Shown here piece by piece: positions 1 to 5,041 of a stretch of 5,164 bases of DNA. The notes beneath the pieces were generated by a model. It ran no database searches. It was not told where the DNA came from and worked only from the letters and a program-made list of their open reading frames with translations. The first letter of the stretch is position 1, and each line of letters opens with the position of its first letter. This stretch comes from Spirochaetales bacterium. GTDB taxonomy: Bacteria; Spirochaetota; Spirochaetia; DTKZ01. The position numbers and the translations under genes are program-made. The stretch covers positions 1 through 5,164 of the forward strand of contig JAISAF010000007.1 in NCBI GenBank assembly GCA_031266855.1, in the 5' to 3' direction.

Positions 1-1267
1 AGACGGAAAAACCCATTTCCCGCGCGGCGCGCAGCCTCCGCCGGAAATGCGGGACAGGGCGGATTTCCCCGGCAAGGCTTACTTCCCCGCTTACGCAGGT
101 GTTGTCGGGAAAGGCAAGGCCCGTGCGCGCGGAATACAGGGCCATAGCAAGGGGCAGCTCGATGCCCACTTCGCCGAGCCGGATGCCGCCCGCGACGTTG
201 ACGTACACGTCCTGATCGGAAAACCGGAGGTTTACATGCTTTTCGAGAACCGCGGCAATGCGTGATACCCTGCCCGGATCGATTCTGTCGGAGTATACCC
301 GCGACAGGCCGCCTTTTGCCGGGACTGTCAAAGCCTGGATTTCCACCAGGAGGACGCGGCTGCCTTCGTACACAGGCGCGGGAACAACGCCAGGCGGAAG
401 GCTGCCCTCGCGTTCCACAAGAAACAGGGCCGACGGGTCAGCAACCTGGACAAGACCCTTCTCCCCCATAGAGAAAAGCCCGATTTCGTCAACCGAGCCG
501 AAACGGTTTTTCGCGGCCCGCAGGAAGCGGATATCCCCGCCGGACTGGTCGAAGTACAAAACCGTATCCACCATGTGTTCGATGATTTTCGGCCCCGCGA
601 TAGCTCCTTCCTTGGTAACATGACCGATAAAAAAAACCGAAGCTCCCCGCTGGCGTGTCCATTCGGTAATCTCATGACAGCAGAATTTGATTTGATTAAC
701 GGTACCCGGCACTGCTCCCAGTTCCGGGGAATACAGCGTCTGAATCGAATCGACAATAAGGATTTCCGGATCAAGCCGGTGCAGGCATCCTTCCACAAGG
801 CCAATTTCCGTTTCGGGAAAAATATGAAGATTTTTTGAATCAAGGCCAAGGCGGTCGGCGCGCTGGCGGATTTGCCCCGGCGATTCTTCCCCGGAAAGAT
901 ACAGGGTTCTGTACCGCATACCCAGCCCCGCCGCGGTTTGCAGCATCAAAGTCGATTTGCCGATACCCGGCTCGCCCCCTACAAGAATGGTGGAACCTTT
1001 GACAATGCCGCCGCCTAAAACCCTGTCCAGTTCCGCGATTGTGGAACCAAGACGCAGCCCTTCGGATGCCTCTATGCCGGAAAGGAGGACAGCTTCTTTC
1101 TGCGGTTTCCCGGCAGCCCCGCGCACAGCGCCGCCGCTTTTTTTAGGCGGCGCTCCCTCAAGAAAGGTGTTCCACTCCCCGCAGGACGGACACCTGCCCA
1201 TCCACTTGGGTTCACTGTGCCCGCAGCTCCTGCAAACAAAAACAGACCGGGCCTTGTCCTTTATCAC
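1..1267 (-). CDS. radA: DNA repair protein RadA/Sms (C-terminus cut by window edge)
   Basis: RadA is a RecA-like ATPase that drives branch migration of recombination intermediates in the cytoplasm. I translated 422 codons from the minus strand. An N-terminal C4 zinc finger has C12, C15, C26 and C29 (CRSCG and CPSCG). A RecA-type core follows with Walker A GGEPGIGKST at 97-106, Walker B ILIVDS at 169-174 and the RadA signature KNRFG at 253-257. From about residue 280 the Lon-protease-like domain begins and includes NVAGGIRLGEVGIELPLA. RadA proteins are usually about 450-460 residues, so some 30-40 C-terminal residues probably lie beyond base 1. The start is GTG at 1267: no ATG lies between it and the in-frame stop at 1301-1303, and AGGGAG sits just upstream. 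The start is 5 bases after the isomerase stop, so translation is probably coupled. The family call is very secure. Confidence 0.97.
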   Translation of the reverse strand, partial: MIKDKARSVFVCRSCGHSEPKWMGRCPSCGEWNTFLEGAPPKKSGGAVRGAAGKPQKEAVLLSGIEASEGLRLGSTIAELDRVLGGGIVKGSTILVGGEPGIGKSTLMLQTAAGLGMRYRTLYLSGEESPGQIRQRADRLGLDSKNLHIFPETEIGLVEGCLHRLDPEILIVDSIQTLYSPELGAVPGTVNQIKFCCHEITEWTRQRGASVFFIGHVTKEGAIAGPKIIEHMVDTVLYFDQSGGDIRFLRAAKNRFGSVDEIGLFSMGEKGLVQVADPSALFLVEREGSLPPGVVPAPVYEGSRVLLVEIQALTVPAKGGLSRVYSDRIDPGRVSRIAAVLEKHVNLRFSDQDVYVNVAGGIRLGEVGIELPLAMALYSARTGLAFPDNTCVSGEVSLAGEIRPVPHFRRRLRAAREMGFSV

Positions 1268-1272
1268 GCTCC

Positions 1273-2226
1273 CTACCGCTCGACTTTGATAAGTTCCACT
1301 TCAAACAGCAGCCACGCGTCCGGGGGAATGGCGCCGCCGACTCCGCGCGAGCCATAGGCAAGTTCCGGCGGAAGAATAAAAGTGCGCTGCTCGCCCTCTT
1401 TCATATCAAGGATCATCTCCTCCCAGCCCTTGATAACCATTCCCCTGCCCGCCTGAAACGTGAGAGGCTCCCTGTTCCTGCTGGAATCGAAAACCATCCC
1501 ATTAAAAAGAACCCCCGTATAGTGAACAGTAACAGAATTTCCCCGGCCCGCTTTCGCGCCGGTTCCGGTTTTTGTCGTTTTATAACTGATACCCGAAGCC
1601 GTTTTTTCAGCATCGGGAAGAATCCGTTCACTCAGGGCCGCGTCAAAAGCCGCCTGATCATCAGCGAAAGCGCGGGCCTTCGCCCCCTGGCGGATAATCG
1701 TTACCTTCTGAATTGTATCGCCTTCCCTGATTTTATCAACAACATCCTGCCCCTCAACCACATGACCGAACACGGTATGCCTGTCATCAAGATGCGGGCT
1801 TGCCTTATGCGTAATGAAAAACTGGCTGCCGTTGGTTCCCGGCCCGGCATTCGCCATAGACAGAATACCTGGCCCCGAATGGCGCAGGTCTTTATCAAAC
1901 TCATCAGGGAACATGTAACCAGGACCGCCCGCGCCCGTACCCTGAGGGTCTCCCCCCTGAATCATAAAATTATCAACAACCCGGTGAAACTTCAGTCCAT
2001 CGTAAAAAGGCTCCCCCGCGGCTTTCGCGGAGTTTTTTATCCTGCCCTCCGCAAGCCCCGCGAAGTTTGTCACCGTCAACGGCGTTTTTTCGTATTCAAG
2101 CTGAACCAGAATATCCCCCCGGTCAGTTGAAATCCTGGCATATAATCCATCAGGCAGCGATTGAGCTTCCAGATTTACCGCCAGCACCGAAACCGCCGCC
2201 AAAATGACATAAGTTCTGAACCTCAT
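1273..2226 (-). CDS. Exported cyclophilin-FKBP fusion peptidyl-prolyl isomerase
   Basis: This 317-residue protein joins two unrelated prolyl cis-trans isomerase folds and should assist folding outside the cytoplasm. Residues 1-21 form a signal peptide (RFR, hydrophobic core, LEA before QS), which fits type I cleavage; no lipobox cysteine is present. The cyclophilin domain, about 28-180, has FHR (80-82, catalytic R82), FMIQGGD (87-93) and GSQFFIT (133-139). The cyclosporin-contacting tryptophan of human cyclophilin A is replaced by H145. The FKBP domain, about 228-317, keeps the pocket residues Y236, F246, D247, F257, V264, I265, W268, Y291 and F308. I start at ATG 2226 because GGAGG at 2232-2236 lies 5 bases upstream. 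A TTG four codons earlier (2238) would put that ribosome site inside the gene. It is the first gene of a pair with radA. Confidence 0.95.
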   Translation of the reverse strand: MRFRTYVILAAVSVLAVNLEAQSLPDGLYARISTDRGDILVQLEYEKTPLTVTNFAGLAEGRIKNSAKAAGEPFYDGLKFHRVVDNFMIQGGDPQGTGAGGPGYMFPDEFDKDLRHSGPGILSMANAGPGTNGSQFFITHKASPHLDDRHTVFGHVVEGQDVVDKIREGDTIQKVTIIRQGAKARAFADDQAAFDAALSERILPDAEKTASGISYKTTKTGTGAKAGRGNSVTVHYTGVLFNGMVFDSSRNREPLTFQAGRGMVIKGWEEMILDMKEGEQRTFILPPELAYGSRGVGGAIPPDAWLLFEVELIKVER

Positions 2227-2269
2227 CCTTTCCTCCAAAAACTAAAATAGACCCCTATATAATATACCC

Positions 2270-2298
2270 ATAATATACCGCACCCGTACAACTTGCAA
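2270..2298 (-). promoter_or_regulatory. Sigma-70-type promoter of the isomerase-radA pair
   Basis: On the minus strand TTGCAA (2293-2298) is separated by exactly 17 bases from TATTAT (2270-2275), about 43 bases upstream of the start codon. The -10 region sits in an 11-bp tandem duplication (GGTATATTATG then GGTATATTATA), which supplies a second possible -10 just downstream. This is a match by eye; no transcription start is known. Confidence 0.6.
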
Positions 2299-2345
2299 TG
2301 CGCCGCGGGCTTCCTCCATTACATTTTCCCGGTCATTATAGCGCC

Positions 2346-2374
2346 TTCCGGGGCCGCCCAAGGCGGCCCCGGAA
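2346..2374. repeat. GC-rich perfect hairpin, 13-bp stem
   Basis: TTCCGGGGCCGCC and GGCGGCCCCGGAA flank the 3-base loop CAA. Neither strand has a T tract after the stem, so a standard intrinsic terminator is unlikely. It is better read as a REP-like intergenic palindrome about 120 bases upstream of the isomerase start. Confidence 0.8.
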
Positions 2375-2376
2375 CC

Positions 2377-2440
2377 GGGCTTTCCGCTCCAAGTCCTCGG
2401 ATTTGCCCATGCAAATCCTGTGGGCTTTCCGCTACAATCC
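2377..2440. repeat. Direct repeat GGGCTTTCCGCT flanking a small hairpin
   Basis: GGGCTTTCCGCT occurs at 2377-2388 and again at 2422-2433, each followed by a similar tail (CCAAGTCC and ACAATCC). Between them GGATTTGC (2399-2406) and GCAAATCC (2411-2418) form an 8-bp inverted repeat with loop CCAT. The arrangement suggests a tandemly built intergenic repeat of unknown role. Confidence 0.65.
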
Positions 2441-2484
2441 CTGGCGCGCGCACCAGCGGACGGCAGCTCAGAATCAGTTCCCGG

Positions 2485-2536
2485 AATTGCCGTGGCAATT
2501 TAGTGGGCAGCTAATTGCTGTTCAGCAATTAGCTGC
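2485..2536. repeat. Two adjacent palindromes
   Basis: AATTGCC (2485-2491) and GGCAATT (2494-2500) form a short inverted repeat. Six bases later GCAGCTAATTGCTG and CAGCAATTAGCTGC (2507-2536) form a perfect 14-bp inverted repeat with a 2-base centre. Both share the AATTGC core that reappears in the terminal repeats of the element at 2553, so they may belong to the same repeat complex. Confidence 0.75.
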
Positions 2537-2607
2537 ATACAACCATGCGGCCGCAATTTTGCCTGTGCCCAAGTAAACGCATGCGTGAGCGTGTTTTTGA
2601 TTTGGAA

Positions 2608-2648
2608 GGCATGGCTCATCAACTCCCGCGGAGTTGATGAGCCATGCC
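2608..2648. repeat. Perfect 19-bp-stem palindrome inside the long repeat copy
   Basis: GGCATGGCTCATCAACTCC and its exact reverse complement flank the 3-base centre CGC. It lies in the segment missing from the 4743-4863 copy. It shares the 11-mer CTCCCGCGGAG with the next palindrome. Confidence 0.9.
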
Positions 2649-2673
2649 ATATAATCCCGAGTCCTTGACAAAA

Positions 2674-2707
2674 GAAGCTCCCGCGGAGTCTTCTCCGCGG
2701 GAGCTTC
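2674..2707. repeat. Perfect 15-bp-stem palindrome inside the long repeat copy
   Basis: GAAGCTCCCGCGGAG and CTCCGCGGGAGCTTC flank the loop TCTT. With the palindrome at 2608 it makes up most of the sequence absent from the shorter repeat copy, so both probably arrived as one insertion or by local amplification of the shared CTCCCGCGGAG core. There is no T tract directly after the stem on either strand. Confidence 0.9.
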
Positions 2708-2780
2708 ATAACAAGGCTTTCCGGCAAGAGGCTCTAAAAAGTCCCCGGCGTGTAACAGATAAAGGGCCGAGCAAAATTGC

Positions 2781-2904
2781 GTAGTTTGCCACCAGGCACG
2801 AAGCATAGCGGAATGCACGTCTCTATCACCAACAGACTGCCGGGTGCTATATCCATATTGTCCGCCGATGAACCCTGACAGAATATAAAACGATGAAGGC
2901 TAAA
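2781..2904. other. Spacer without recognised features
   Basis: I see no gene, strong palindrome or promoter between the right end of the long repeat copy and the possible decayed gene. Base composition changes here from mixed to strongly AT-rich (from about 2880), which probably marks an acquisition boundary. Confidence 0.5.
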
Positions 2905-2946
2905 ATGGTTGAGAAATTATGGACTAAAAAAATAAATGGAAAATAA

Positions 2947-2975
2947 TTGACAATATTAAAATAATAAAACATAAT
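2947..2975 (+). promoter_or_regulatory. Possible promoter for the zinc-ribbon gene
   Basis: TTGACA (2947-2952) is followed after 17 bases by CATAAT (2970-2975), a close match to sigma-70 boxes. A transcript would begin a few bases before the GC-rich hairpin at 2987-3024 and reach the gene at 3148 after a leader of about 165 bases. The region is very AT-rich and overlaps a possible decayed reading frame, so a chance match is possible. Confidence 0.4.
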
Positions 2976-2986
2976 AATTTCAGAAG

Positions 2987-3024
2987 AATCAACCGCCCCG
3001 CCGCAAGCGGCGGGAGGGTTGATT
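2987..3024. repeat. GC-rich palindromic repeat, copy 1
   Basis: Arms AATCAACCGCCCCGCCGC and GCGGCGGGAGGGTTGATT pair at 16 of 18 positions around the loop AA. The sequence stands out sharply from AT-rich surroundings. Its reverse complement closely matches the element at 4960-4994, so the two are members of one family in opposite orientation. On the plus strand the right arm runs into TTTTCTT, so it could act as a weak terminator or leader attenuator. Confidence 0.8.
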
Positions 3025-3137
3025 TTCTTGAAGATAATATTCCAAGAGATTATAATTTGAAACTTTCAAAAATAATTTCTCAAACGCCTATGGCGCTAAT
3101 AATGACAGTGCCCGGCGAATTAATATTACGGGAAAAC

Positions 3138-3141
3138 GAGG
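3138..3141 (+). promoter_or_regulatory. Ribosome binding site of the zinc-ribbon gene
   Basis: GAGG lies 6 bases before ATG 3148. This supports that start over the in-frame ATG five codons later (3163). Confidence 0.65.
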
Positions 3142-3147
3142 TTAAAA

Positions 3148-3843
3148 ATGTTTACAGATTCCATGTGCCCTGTTTGCGAAAGAGAACCAATATCCCCGCC
3201 CAATAAGGTGTGCCTTTCCTGCTATGAGCGTTTAAAGCGGGGTGAGGTACATGAGCGCGCTTATTATTATGAAACCTGGGAAAGCACCCGGGAAACGCCG
3301 GAGGAACGGGAAAAAACAATCGAAGCGCATATAAAGCTTGATGCGGAGGAATGGAACAGACATACAGGAAACGGGCTTTCAGCGGTATATGTGATAATTG
3401 AAATCCTTGACGCCGTGGATGAAGAATGCATAACGGCTGCCTGGCACAGGCGGCGTATCGCGTTTGTTTATGACTTGATTGACAGGCTCGACAAACGGCT
3501 GTTTCTCCCCGCGGGCAAAGACCGGGTTCGGGCATTTATGGATACCGCACTAGGGTATTGGAACAAAACAGTGTCCGACGCGGAGCGAAAAACCGCCGTA
3601 GCCGAAATGCAAAATTTATTGGAGAAAAAAAGTCTTTCCGACTGGGATGCCAAAGCATTGCTTTTGTGGATGGCTCACACCGAGGATATGTTCGACTGGA
3701 TGTGGTATCAATGGTTCGATTGTGTTCATTCGTGTGTGCCGAATGAGATTGACGATTCAACATGGATAGCGCTTTTCCGAAAACATTTCAGCGAGGTTAT
3801 ACAGGCTTGGGTAGAGAAGAGCCAAAAGGAAAAGAAAATATAA
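3148..3843 (+). CDS. Zinc-ribbon protein of unknown function
   Basis: The protein is 231 residues. It opens with a probable zinc ribbon, CPVC (C7, C10) and CLSC (C22, C25), eleven residues apart, with the knuckle ending in YERL. The remainder looks largely alpha-helical and charged. It has a Trp/Met-rich stretch near residues 170-190 (AHTEDMFDWMWYQWFD) and a lysine-rich C-terminus (EKSQKEKKI). I see no signal peptide or membrane segment, so it should be cytoplasmic. I do not recognise the family. The ribbon could bind nucleic acid or simply stabilise the fold. Its base composition lies between the GC-rich radA block and the AT-rich gene at 4027. It is flanked by palindromic elements on both sides, which suggests separate acquisition. 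An immunity role is possible only by position. Confidence 0.85.
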   Translation: MFTDSMCPVCEREPISPPNKVCLSCYERLKRGEVHERAYYYETWESTRETPEEREKTIEAHIKLDAEEWNRHTGNGLSAVYVIIEILDAVDEECITAAWHRRRIAFVYDLIDRLDKRLFLPAGKDRVRAFMDTALGYWNKTVSDAERKTAVAEMQNLLEKKSLSDWDAKALLLWMAHTEDMFDWMWYQWFDCVHSCVPNEIDDSTWIALFRKHFSEVIQAWVEKSQKEKKI

Positions 3844-3851
3844 CAAATTTC

Positions 3852-3960
3852 ATTAGACTTATTCGATAACCTTTCTGGTTTTTCAAAAAGTCTATGGAAT
3901 TTGCCGCAAACCAGTGGCAAATTCCGTAAGGGAACCGGCAGGTTTTTGAATAAGTCTGAT
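3852..3960. mobile_element. Short palindromic MITE-like element with three 17-bp ends
   Basis: The outer ends AGACTTATTC (3855-3864) and GAATAAGTCT (3948-3957) are perfect inverted repeats, and the similarity extends to 17 of 20 bases from 3852 and from 3960. Inside, GGAATTTGCC and GGCAAATTCC (3896-3925) form a second perfect stem with a 10-base loop. The end sequence occurs three times: inverted at 3855-3871, direct at 3877-3893 and direct at 3941-3957, with 15 of 17 matches when the first or second copy is compared with the third. ATT on both outer sides could be a 3-bp target duplication. It codes for nothing and follows the zinc-ribbon stop by about 10 bases, where it could also fold as a transcript-end structure. 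Confidence 0.75.
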
Positions 3961-3984
3961 TATGTTAAGCGGTTTCGCCGCCGG

Positions 3985-4013
3985 TTGACAAGAATAATAC
4001 TATTTACTAAAAG
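3985..4013 (+). promoter_or_regulatory. Possible promoter of the leucine-rich-repeat gene
   Basis: A consensus TTGACA (3985-3990) lies directly after a GC-rich segment (GCGGTTTCGCCGCCGG). The best-spaced -10 is the poor TAAAAG at 4008-4013 (17 bases). The -35 match is good and the -10 weak. AAGGGG at 4011-4016 would be the ribosome site, 10 bases from ATG 4027. Confidence 0.35.
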
Positions 4014-4026
4014 GGGATAAGAAGAA

Positions 4027-4719
4027 ATGGATTTTTGGAAAAATAACACGATCCGGTTTGATGATATTTCTGAAGAATATTTTATTAATATTGATTATAA
4101 AAAAAATAAATCGGATATGAATTTTTTTCAGAGTAAAAAGTATATAATATTATGGTACTACGCATGTAACGGCAATGATTTTATCAATTTCCCTATAAAC
4201 AATAAACTTGATTATCTGGAATTAAACTGGGCAAATAATAAATCCTTCAGGGGAATTGAAAATATCCGGGGCATAAAACGTTTAGAAGTCCATTATTGTA
4301 CAAAATTGGAAAATGATTTCGGGTTATCATCCCTTCAGGAGACTATAGAATGGCTGCATATTGATAAATCGAAAAAATTTGAAATATCATCAGAATTATT
4401 ATCATTAAAAAAATTAAAAGTTTTATGTTTAAATAGTTGCGGTACAATAGCAAGCCTGGATTTTCTGGAAAATTTTCCAGATTTAATAGATTTTAGATTT
4501 GTAGATACAAATATTCTTGACGGAAATCTAAAACCAATAATAGAACATCCAAAATTATCAAATGCGGGTTTTATAGATAAAAGACACTATAACTACAAAT
4601 CGAATGATTTAAAAATGTTAATAAAGGGGAAAAATATGTTTATTAAAAAAAACCCTGTTTTAACAGACGGACAGGAGACATTCCGATATAATATCTTTGA
4701 TTCCGGCAAGCGGGTTTAA
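4027..4719 (+). CDS. Leucine-rich-repeat protein, possible immunity protein
   Basis: The protein is 230 residues, with no signal peptide or membrane helix, so cytoplasmic. After an N-terminal region of about 60 residues there are five leucine-rich repeats. The units begin near L61 (LDYLELNW), I83 (IKRLEVHYC), I107 (IEWLHIDK), L130 (LKVLCLNSC) and L153 (LIDFRFVDTN), spaced 22, 24, 23 and 23 residues, then a cap from L177 with FIDKRHYNYK. Such repeats form a curved solenoid for protein binding; no catalytic motif is visible. The FVDTN-DG and KRHY elements resemble, from memory, small bacterial LRR proteins found near toxin-immunity loci; I could not check this. The gene is much more AT-rich than radA, which points to horizontal acquisition. 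Direct binding of an effector is inference. Confidence 0.8.
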   Translation: MDFWKNNTIRFDDISEEYFINIDYKKNKSDMNFFQSKKYIILWYYACNGNDFINFPINNKLDYLELNWANNKSFRGIENIRGIKRLEVHYCTKLENDFGLSSLQETIEWLHIDKSKKFEISSELLSLKKLKVLCLNSCGTIASLDFLENFPDLIDFRFVDTNILDGNLKPIIEHPKLSNAGFIDKRHYNYKSNDLKMLIKGKNMFIKKNPVLTDGQETFRYNIFDSGKRV

Positions 4720-4742
4720 TACCCAGGCTGCATGGACGAGCA

Positions 4743-4863
4743 GCAATTTTGCCATGCCCAGGTAAACGCACGCGGAAGCGTGTTTTTGGTAACAAGGCTT
4801 CCTAGGCAAGAGGCCCTAAAAAACTTCCTGGCGTATAACAGGTTAAGGGCCGAGCAAAATTGC
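4743..4863. mobile_element. MITE-like element, short copy
   Basis: This 121-bp element has the same 10-bp inverted ends as the one at 2553: GCAATTTTGC (4743-4752) and GCAAAATTGC (4854-4863). It lies in the same orientation and lacks the nested palindromes, so it may represent the uninterrupted form. It starts 23 bases after the stop of the leucine-rich-repeat gene. Short open frames on both strands here (about 80-95 codons) reflect the repeat; their peptides resemble those readable in the other copy. Confidence 0.7.
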
Positions 4864-4871
4864 GACCATTC

Positions 4872-4887
4872 CCGCCCCTTGGGGCGG
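4872..4887. repeat. Small GC-rich hairpin
   Basis: CCGCCCC and GGGGCGG flank TT. With the preceding ACCATT and following GGTT it resembles a reduced form of the palindrome at 4960-4994, which also begins ACCATTCCC. TTCTTAATT follows, so weak termination on the plus strand is possible. Confidence 0.6.
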
Positions 4888-4959
4888 TTCTTAATTCTGC
4901 CGTATTGTTGGATGACACTGGTATTAAACCCGCAGGTACAATCCATACCTATCGGAAAC

Positions 4960-4994
4960 AACCATTCCCCGCCGCTTGCAGCGGGGCGGTTGAT
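4960..4994. repeat. GC-rich palindromic repeat, copy 2
   Basis: AACC at 4960-4963 and GGTT at 4988-4991 enclose CCCCGC (4967-4972) and GCGGGG (4981-4986). The shared tail GCGGGGCGGTTGATT matches the reverse complement of copy 1 at 2987-3024 closely. It ends about 10 bases before the promoter at 5005, so the AT-rich gene beyond starts directly behind it. Confidence 0.75.
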
Positions 4995-5004
4995 TATAAC
5001 ATTG

Positions 5005-5033
5005 TTGACAAGCTCTTGAGAATAGGATAATAT
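5005..5033 (+). promoter_or_regulatory. Strong sigma-70-type promoter of the last gene
   Basis: TTGACA (5005-5010), a 17-base spacer, and TAATAT (5028-5033) form the best promoter match in the accessory block. Transcription would begin around 5040, almost at ATG 5042, so the message would be leaderless or nearly so and AGG at 5035-5037 would not be in it. Confidence 0.65.
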
Positions 5034-5041
5034 CAGGTAAA

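Larger units (their letters stand above)
2553..2780. mobile_element. MITE-like element, long copy, with nested palindromes
   Basis: The ends are perfect 10-bp inverted repeats, GCAATTTTGC (2553-2562) and GCAAAATTGC (2771-2780). The flanks match the element at 4743-4863: both have AAACGC near the left end, GCGTGTTTTTG, then AACAAGGCTT, GGCAAGAGGC, CTAAAAA and AGGGCCGAGC near the right end. This copy has about 107 extra bases (about 2601-2709) in the middle. No transposase is encoded. The short peptides readable across it are by-products of the repeat. The class (non-autonomous element) is inferred from two copies with inverted ends; clear target-site duplications were not seen. Confidence 0.7.
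2905..3206 (+). pseudogene. Probable decayed small gene with frameshift at an A7 run
   Basis: ATG 2905 is preceded by GAAGG with 5-base spacing and reads MVEKLWTKK, then stops at 2944-2946. One added base in the A7 run (2926-2932) would join it to an open frame running to TAA at 3204-3206. That frame reads NKWKIIDNIKIIKHN, then a stretch encoded by a GC-rich palindrome (2987-3024), then DFLEDNIPRDYNLKLSKI and MALIMTVPGELILRENEV. The amino-acid mix looks protein-like and I recognise no family. The last 59 bases overlap the start of the zinc-ribbon gene in another frame, so the 3' end may be lost. It could instead be chance open sequence in an AT-rich spacer, a sequencing error in the A run, or a gene switched by slippage. 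Confidence 0.35.

Noticed and set aside
258..623. 121-codon open frame on the plus strand
   Set aside because: It is antisense to radA, composed of low-complexity Arg/Pro/Ser sequence caused by GC-rich codons on the other strand.
328..849. 173-codon open frame on the minus strand
   Set aside because: It lies within radA in another frame; the true frame carries all RadA motifs, and this one has none.
1522..2130. 202-codon open frame on the plus strand
   Set aside because: It is antisense to the isomerase gene, whose cyclophilin and FKBP residues are fully conserved on the other strand; no domain is visible here.
2236..2238. TTG start for the isomerase
   Set aside because: It would place the GGAGG ribosome site inside the coding sequence and add four residues before a good signal peptide; ATG 2226 has ideal spacing.
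2522..2818. 98-codon open frame on the minus strand
   Set aside because: It runs through the repeat and its nested palindromes. It shares peptide pieces (such as QFCSAL) with a frame in the second copy because the DNA is repeated, and no start signal is present.
4820..4865. Integron attC-like site (GCGTATAACA followed by AAGGGCCGAGC)
   Set aside because: It has a passing likeness to cassette boundaries, but I cannot pair consistent RYYYAAC and GTTRRRY core sites, the element has transposon-like inverted ends, and genes have their own promoter-like sequences.
2553..4994. CRISPR array
   Set aside because: The repeats are few, irregularly spaced, of different families and sizes, with no uniform spacers.
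4716..5019. Overlapping open frames of 81 and 95 codons on both strands
   Set aside because: Both cross the short repeat copy and flanking hairpin; the overlap and repeat origin argue against coding.
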